Origin: Gammaproteobacteria bacterium
GTDB taxonomy: Bacteria > Aquificota > Aquificia > Aquificales > QOAS01
Direction of reading: 5' to 3'
Length of the DNA: 9,602 bases
Assembly: GCA_003972855.1 (NCBI GenBank)
Contig: QOAS01000061.1
Location: 1 to 9,602 of the forward strand
The notes under the pieces were generated by a model. It did no database searches. It saw only the letters and a list, made by a program, of their open reading frames with translations, and was not told the origin of the DNA. The position numbers were made by a program, and so were the translations under genes. Shown here piece by piece: positions 7,570 to 9,602 of this stretch (the first letter of the stretch is position 1; each line of letters begins with the position of its first letter).

Positions 7570-7731
7570 TTAAAGGTTCCCGTTTAAAATCTTTGGAACC
7601 TCTTTGAGTTTTACATTTCCCATTTCACGCCACAGGGTTTCCATTAATGCATTTTCCCACCTATTTAGGGCTTTTTTATAGGCATCCACCGCGGAGTAGG
7701 CTAAGTATCTTTCTCCCTCCGAATAGGACAT
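7570..7731 (-). CDS. Short ORF of unknown function upstream of tsf (53 codons)
   Basis: I do not recognise this product. It reads MSYSEGERYLAYSAVDAY, then a mostly helical, charged stretch with two tryptophans, ending KILNGNL before TAA. Its composition looks protein-like rather than random. An in-frame TAA directly precedes the ATG (TAAATG), so it cannot extend upstream. There is no Shine-Dalgarno; instead the ATG overlaps a TATAAA that could be a -10 box, and a nested hairpin sits just upstream. It could be a real small gene, a leaderless one, or the remnant of a larger gene. It is 45 bp from tsf and on the same strand. Confidence 0.35.
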   Translation of the reverse strand: MSYSEGERYLAYSAVDAYKKALNRWENALMETLWREMGNVKLKEVPKILNGNL

Positions 7732-7733
7732 TT

Positions 7734-7788
7734 ATAGAAAATTTGCGGGTTAAAACCCCGTATCTATTGATGCGGGAATACAGCCCGC
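7734..7788. repeat. Nested hairpin motif, copy C
   Basis: ATAGAAAAT (7734-7742) is followed by a two-storey hairpin. The outer stem is GCGGGTT (7745-7751) with AGCCCGC (7782-7788), 7 bp. The internal loop is AAAA/AATAC. The inner stem is CCCGTAT (7757-7763) with ATGCGGG (7770-7776), 7 bp including a G-T pair. The loop is CTATTG. The same layout recurs in copy A (8703-8756), with a different but still paired outer stem. The copy stands directly upstream of the ATG of the 53-codon minus-strand ORF. Confidence 0.6.
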
Positions 7789-7801
7789 CCCCTAAAGGGG
7801 G
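7788..7801. repeat. Perfect GC hairpin
   Basis: CCCCC-TAAA-GGGGG is a perfect 5-bp hairpin with a tetraloop, directly abutting the outer stem of hairpin copy C. No T-run follows on either strand, so it is not called a terminator. Similar short hairpins occur at ends of IS200/IS605-type elements, but no transposase gene is nearby. Confidence 0.5.
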
Positions 7802-7838
7802 TGACATCTTAAAATTTTGGATTAAATCAGATACCTAA

Positions 7839-7905
7839 CATACCCGCCGATAGCGGGCATAGATAACAAAAAAGCCCGCTACACCAACGGCTAAAGGCGG
7901 GTATG
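7839..7905. repeat. Nested palindrome with internal T6 tract on the minus strand
   Basis: CATACCCGCC (7839-7848) and GGCGGGTATG (7896-7905) form a perfect 10-bp inverted repeat. Inside it TAGCGGGC (7851-7858) pairs with GCCCGCTA (7874-7881), 8 bp. On the minus strand the left inner arm is followed by T6 (7873-7868). A 5-bp GC stem (CCCGC...GCGGG) followed by that T run could act as a weak terminator for minus transcription before it reaches tsf. The words CATACCCGCC and TAGCGGGCAT recur in altered form at 7925-7952. Confidence 0.6.
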
Positions 7906-7924
7906 TAGGCTGAAAGTAGCTCCG

Positions 7925-7948
7925 CTATCCCGCTGTATGGCGGGATAG
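7925..7948. repeat. Palindrome related to the 7839-7905 repeat
   Basis: CTATCCCGC (7925-7933) and GCGGGATAG (7940-7948) form a perfect 9-bp stem with loop TGTATG. On the minus strand it reads CCTATCCCGCC, close to the CATACCCGCC arm 45 bp away, so the two look like diverged copies of one palindromic unit. It falls inside the 3' part of the decayed ORF, where it would encode an implausible peptide. Confidence 0.55.
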
Positions 7949-8702
7949 GTAGGAGAGCGGATAGGGCTTTAGCACTCAACTTTTCAGCCAATTTGGTTAG
8001 GACTTTTGCGGTCACCTTAAAGGTAATTTTTTCCGCCAGTTTTATAGCCACCTTTTGGGTTGTTTCGGTTGCGATTTTTACAACTATTGCGGAAGTTACC
8101 AATACCCCTACCTTGGCGGAGATTCTTTTCGTTACATCGCTCTTTTCTATATCTTCCTCGGTGAGGTCTTTTAGCTCACCTTTTTGCACCAACCGTGCGG
8201 AGATTTTTTTTAGACTCCCTAAGGAGTTCTTCTTGGTATTTTTAACGCACAACTCGGAAGGTGTTTTTCTTAAACTCCTCCACCCTTCGGTTGGCATAGG
8301 GAATAACCCTCTCCTCAACAAGGTGGGAAATTTCCTTATCGTTCACCAAGTAGGTTTTAACCTTTTGCAGAACATACCTTTCCAGCTCGGAATTCTCGGC
8401 ACACTCCGATAGGTTTTCAACTTTTCCCGATTTTAAGTTGATAAGACATTGGACTTTACTTTTGGTGTCCATTGCCTTTTTAAAAACCGCGATGTAGTCG
8501 GTATCTATTCCTACCACGCAGTTGGGACATTTTTTTTCTAAAACCTCGTCAAGGTGGCGAAAAATTTTTCCTACAATCCTTTGATGCTTAAAAGAGGGTG
8601 AAGCCAAAGCGTAGGGAATACCTTCTATGAGTTCCCAATCGCCTTCCCACCTTAGGTAATCCTTAACGGTATACCGCGGGGGGATATCTTAAGGCAAGGT
8701 TC

Positions 8703-8756
8703 ATAGAAAATGGTTGCTGGAAACCCCGCATTAGAAATGCGAGGAGGAAAGCGACC
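8703..8756. repeat. Nested hairpin motif, copy A
   Basis: ATAGAAAAT (8703-8711) leads into an outer stem GGTTGCT (8712-8718) with AGCGACC (8750-8756), 7 bp including one G-T. The internal loop is symmetric, GGAAA/AGGAA. The inner stem is CCCCGCAT (8724-8731) with ATGCGAGG (8737-8744), one mismatch, and the loop is TAGAA. It shares its lead-in and inner stem with copy C and lies in the same orientation, 969 bp away. It stands at the ATG of the decayed Uma2-like gene and 18 bp before the ncRNA promoter. Confidence 0.6.
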
Positions 8757-8773
8757 AAAGGATAGAAAAAAAC

Positions 8774-8801
8774 TTGCAAACTCCAAAAGTTCGTCTATAA
8801 T
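8774..8801 (+). promoter_or_regulatory. Strong sigma-70-type promoter of the ncRNA candidate
   Basis: TTGCAA (8774-8779, 4 of 6) and a perfect TATAAT (8796-8801) are separated by 16 bp. The predicted start, about 7 bases downstream, is near A8808. That is exactly where the 5' strand of the closing RNA helix begins. No plus-strand ORF of useful length follows before the convergent rsmA. Confidence 0.7.
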
Positions 8802-8807
8802 TTAAAT

Positions 8808-8983
8808 ACCACGGCGGGTGGGTTTTTTAGGAACACAAGGGGAATAGGTAGGTTCCCTATTCCCCGCCCCGCAAGGGTTAAAAAGAAAAAAAGCAATGGC
8901 AAAGTTTAAAAACCTTGCGGGTTAGACAAATAAACAAAGATAAACCCCTTGTGAGGGAACGGGCAAACAACCCGCCTGTGGTG
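8808..8983 (+). ncRNA. Structured small RNA candidate, possibly 6S-like
   Basis: The ends of this roughly 176-nt segment pair: ACCAC-GGCGGGT (8808-8819) with ACCCGCC-T-GTGGT (8970-8982), 12 bp with a single bulged T. Beyond a bubble of 14 nt (5' side) and 16 nt (3' side) comes a perfect 9-bp helix, CACAAGGGG (8834-8842) with CCCCTTGTG (8945-8953). Inside are CCCGCAAGG (8868-8876) with CCTTGCGGG (8914-8922), enclosing an A-rich loop, and a hairpin AATAGG/CCTATT at 8843-8861. The segment has its own promoter and encodes no protein. Closing stem, large central bubble and size recall 6S RNA, which traps sigma-70 RNA polymerase by mimicking an open promoter. The branched apical part with an A-rich loop is less typical. 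tmRNA, SRP RNA and RNase P signatures were not seen. An RNA gene is likely; the 6S identity is a guess. Confidence 0.55.
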
Positions 8984-9014
8984 GTAGTTACTCCCTTTTG
9001 GAGTAGCTACTGCC
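8980..9014 (+). terminator. 15-bp hairpin at the 3' end of the ncRNA (possible terminator)
   Basis: GGTGGTAGTTACTCC (8980-8994) pairs without interruption with GGAGTAGCTACTGCC (9000-9014), 15 bp including three G-T pairs, over the loop CTTTT. It would stop or protect the plus-strand ncRNA. No T-tract follows, so it is not a classical intrinsic terminator. Its first 3 bases are shared with the ncRNA closing helix. Confidence 0.5.
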
Positions 9015-9018
9015 CGAA

Positions 9019-9053
9019 GTCAAGCCTCGCATTGGAGATGCGGGGTGGTTGAC
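9019..9053. repeat. Nested hairpin motif, copy B (inverted relative to A and C)
   Basis: The outer stem is GTCAA (9019-9023) with TTGAC (9049-9053). The inner stem is CCTCGCAT (9025-9032) with ATGCGGGG (9038-9045), 8 bp with one T-G pair, and the loop is TGGAG. The inner stem is the same as copy A read on the opposite strand. It lies 11 bp from the rsmA stop codon and may serve as the 3' boundary for either convergent transcript. Confidence 0.6.
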
Positions 9054-9064
9054 AGAAAGAAAAT

Positions 9065-9602
9065 CTATTCCAAACTTTTAAAGGTTTCGTATAGCCTCCA
9101 AATCTCCTCAAGGGCAAGTTGATGAACCCTCGCGTCGGGGGAAATGCCTGCCTTCCGCAAAACCTCGGGAGGAAATTTCTTTCTAAGCATCTTTTTGGGT
9201 TGGGAAAAAAGTTTTTCCAAAAACCCCTTGTAGTCTTCCAAATCAAAGGGTGGAGGATTTACCTTAGGGGTGAATTTGACAACCGCGGAAACCACCTTGG
9301 GTGGAGGAAAGAAAAACCGAGGAGGAACACTGGTTAAGTATTGACTGTCAAAAAAGGTATTTACAAAGATTCCTAACCACGAAGGTTTACCCTTTAGCGT
9401 TAATCTTTCCGCCACCTCCTTTTGAACCATATAGACCGCCCTTTCTACGCAATCTTTGGAAAAAACGGTGTTTAAAACTATAAGGGAGGCAACGTTGTAG
9501 GGGAGATTTCCTACCAACTTCAGTCGTTGGCAAAATTGGCAAAAACTCAGTTCGGTGGCGTCTTTATTTATTAACTCAAAGTTGGGGTATTTTCCAAATT
9601 TT
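9065..9602 (-). CDS. rsmA: 16S rRNA dimethyladenosine transferase RsmA (KsgA), 3' part
   Basis: RsmA dimethylates the two adjacent adenosines in the 3'-terminal helix of 16S rRNA, a late step of small-subunit assembly, using S-adenosylmethionine. The visible 178 residues begin in the Rossmann fold (KYPNFELINKDATEL) and reach the catalytic NLPYN motif in the context KLVGNLPYNVAS. The post-motif strand with VYMVQKEVAERL follows, then VPPRFFFPPPKVVSAVVKF. The C-terminal helical domain contains LFSQPKKMLRKKFPPEV and the product ends FKSLE. The start and the AdoMet-binding GxGxG lie beyond the window; family length suggests about 80-90 residues are missing. The visible frame is intact. The stop is TAG at 9067-9065. 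An SFCQFCQ segment just before NLPY is a local oddity. Confidence 0.95.
   Translation of the reverse strand, partial: KFGKYPNFELINKDATELSFCQFCQRLKLVGNLPYNVASLIVLNTVFSKDCVERAVYMVQKEVAERLTLKGKPSWLGIFVNTFFDSQYLTSVPPRFFFPPPKVVSAVVKFTPKVNPPPFDLEDYKGFLEKLFSQPKKMLRKKFPPEVLRKAGISPDARVHQLALEEIWRLYETFKSLE

Larger units (their letters stand above)
7827..8704 (-). pseudogene. Decayed gene with a Uma2-like N-terminus (two frameshifts)
   Basis: Minus-strand coding character runs through 8704-7960 but in three pieces. From ATG 8704 the frame reads MNLALRYPP, then dies unless one C is dropped from the C6 run at 8683-8678. The reading then continues RYTVKDYLRWEGDWELIEG and ALASPSFKHQRIVGKIFRHL, the N-terminal pattern of Uma2/DUF820 putative restriction-like nucleases. 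A second correction, one A from the A5 run at 8268-8264, joins EEFKK to TPSELC and a Lys/Ala-rich helical segment. Corrected length would be 291 residues. The RPD...EV(L)S catalytic core expected of Uma2 after DTDYI is missing; an unrelated-looking sequence follows. The last 45 or so codons lie in palindromes and are doubtful. Sequencing error in homopolymers is an alternative for either shift. Confidence 0.6.

Noticed and set aside
6928..7587. Plus-strand ORFs opposite tsf (100, 115 and 73 codons)
   Set aside because: They are low-complexity, Phe-rich antisense shadows of an unambiguous EF-Ts gene.
7739..7960. CRISPR array
   Set aside because: Repeated GC words are present but vary in length and orientation; there is no constant repeat-spacer period and no cas gene in the window.
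7993..8412. Plus-strand 139-codon ORF opposite the decayed gene
   Set aside because: Its product is a Phe/Ser/Thr-rich string typical of the complement of a Lys/Glu-rich minus-strand gene, with no motif. The minus strand carries the recognisable Uma2-like sequence.
8897..8926. Tiny ORF MAKFKNLAG inside the ncRNA, after GCA; tmRNA-tag idea
   Set aside because: The segment lacks the tRNA-like ends, CCA and TpsiC arm of tmRNA, and the peptide does not end in the usual ALAA. Its bases are largely in the 8914-8922 helix strand, and there is no ribosome site.
7734..9053. Complete IS200/IS605 insertion sequence
   Set aside because: The hairpins resemble element ends, but no tnpA HUH transposase or tnpB sequence is visible between them, so only a remnant can be suggested.

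Overview
The window reads as a chromosomal segment of a thermophilic bacterium, most likely of the Aquificales. The RNase III closely resembles the Aquifex enzyme. The proteins are rich in Lys, Glu and Arg (many AGG/AGA codons), genes are packed with almost no spacing, and base composition is moderate. The lineage call is inference from protein character and was not computed.

Layout. (1) 1-2458: a divergent pair, dnaJ (minus, cut by the window edge) and rnc (plus), share a 109-bp promoter region. rnc then meets a cation diffusion facilitator (CDF) gene tail to tail, with overlapping stop codons. (2) 2459-6609: a tight plus-strand run of a large MscS-type channel gene, folK, a small coiled-coil gene of unknown role, and recJ. 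mscS and folK overlap, and the last two genes abut as TAAATG, so one operon is likely. (3) 6634-7524: tsf (EF-Ts) on the minus strand, preceded by a 53-codon ORF of unknown status. (4) 7734-9053: an accessory stretch with few intact genes. It holds a decayed minus-strand gene whose N-terminus is Uma2-like and which needs two single-base corrections, a cluster of GC-rich palindromes, three copies of a nested hairpin motif, and a strong-looking promoter that drives no ORF. (5) 9065-9602: the 3' part of rsmA/ksgA (minus).

The most interesting part is 8774-9014. A near-consensus housekeeping-sigma promoter on the plus strand is followed, at the expected start point, by a roughly 176-nt segment. 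Its two ends pair through 12 bp with one bulge, and a second 9-bp long-range helix lies beyond a large internal bubble. This is the signature of a free-standing structured small RNA. Size and the bubble suggest a 6S-like RNA, but that identity is a hypothesis.

How the genes relate: most are core information-processing or maintenance genes (RNase III, RsmA and EF-Ts for RNA and translation; RecJ for repair; DnaJ for protein folding; FolK for folate), plus two membrane transport proteins. No phage genes or intact transposase were seen. The hairpin family and gene debris at 7734-9053 suggest past insertions there.
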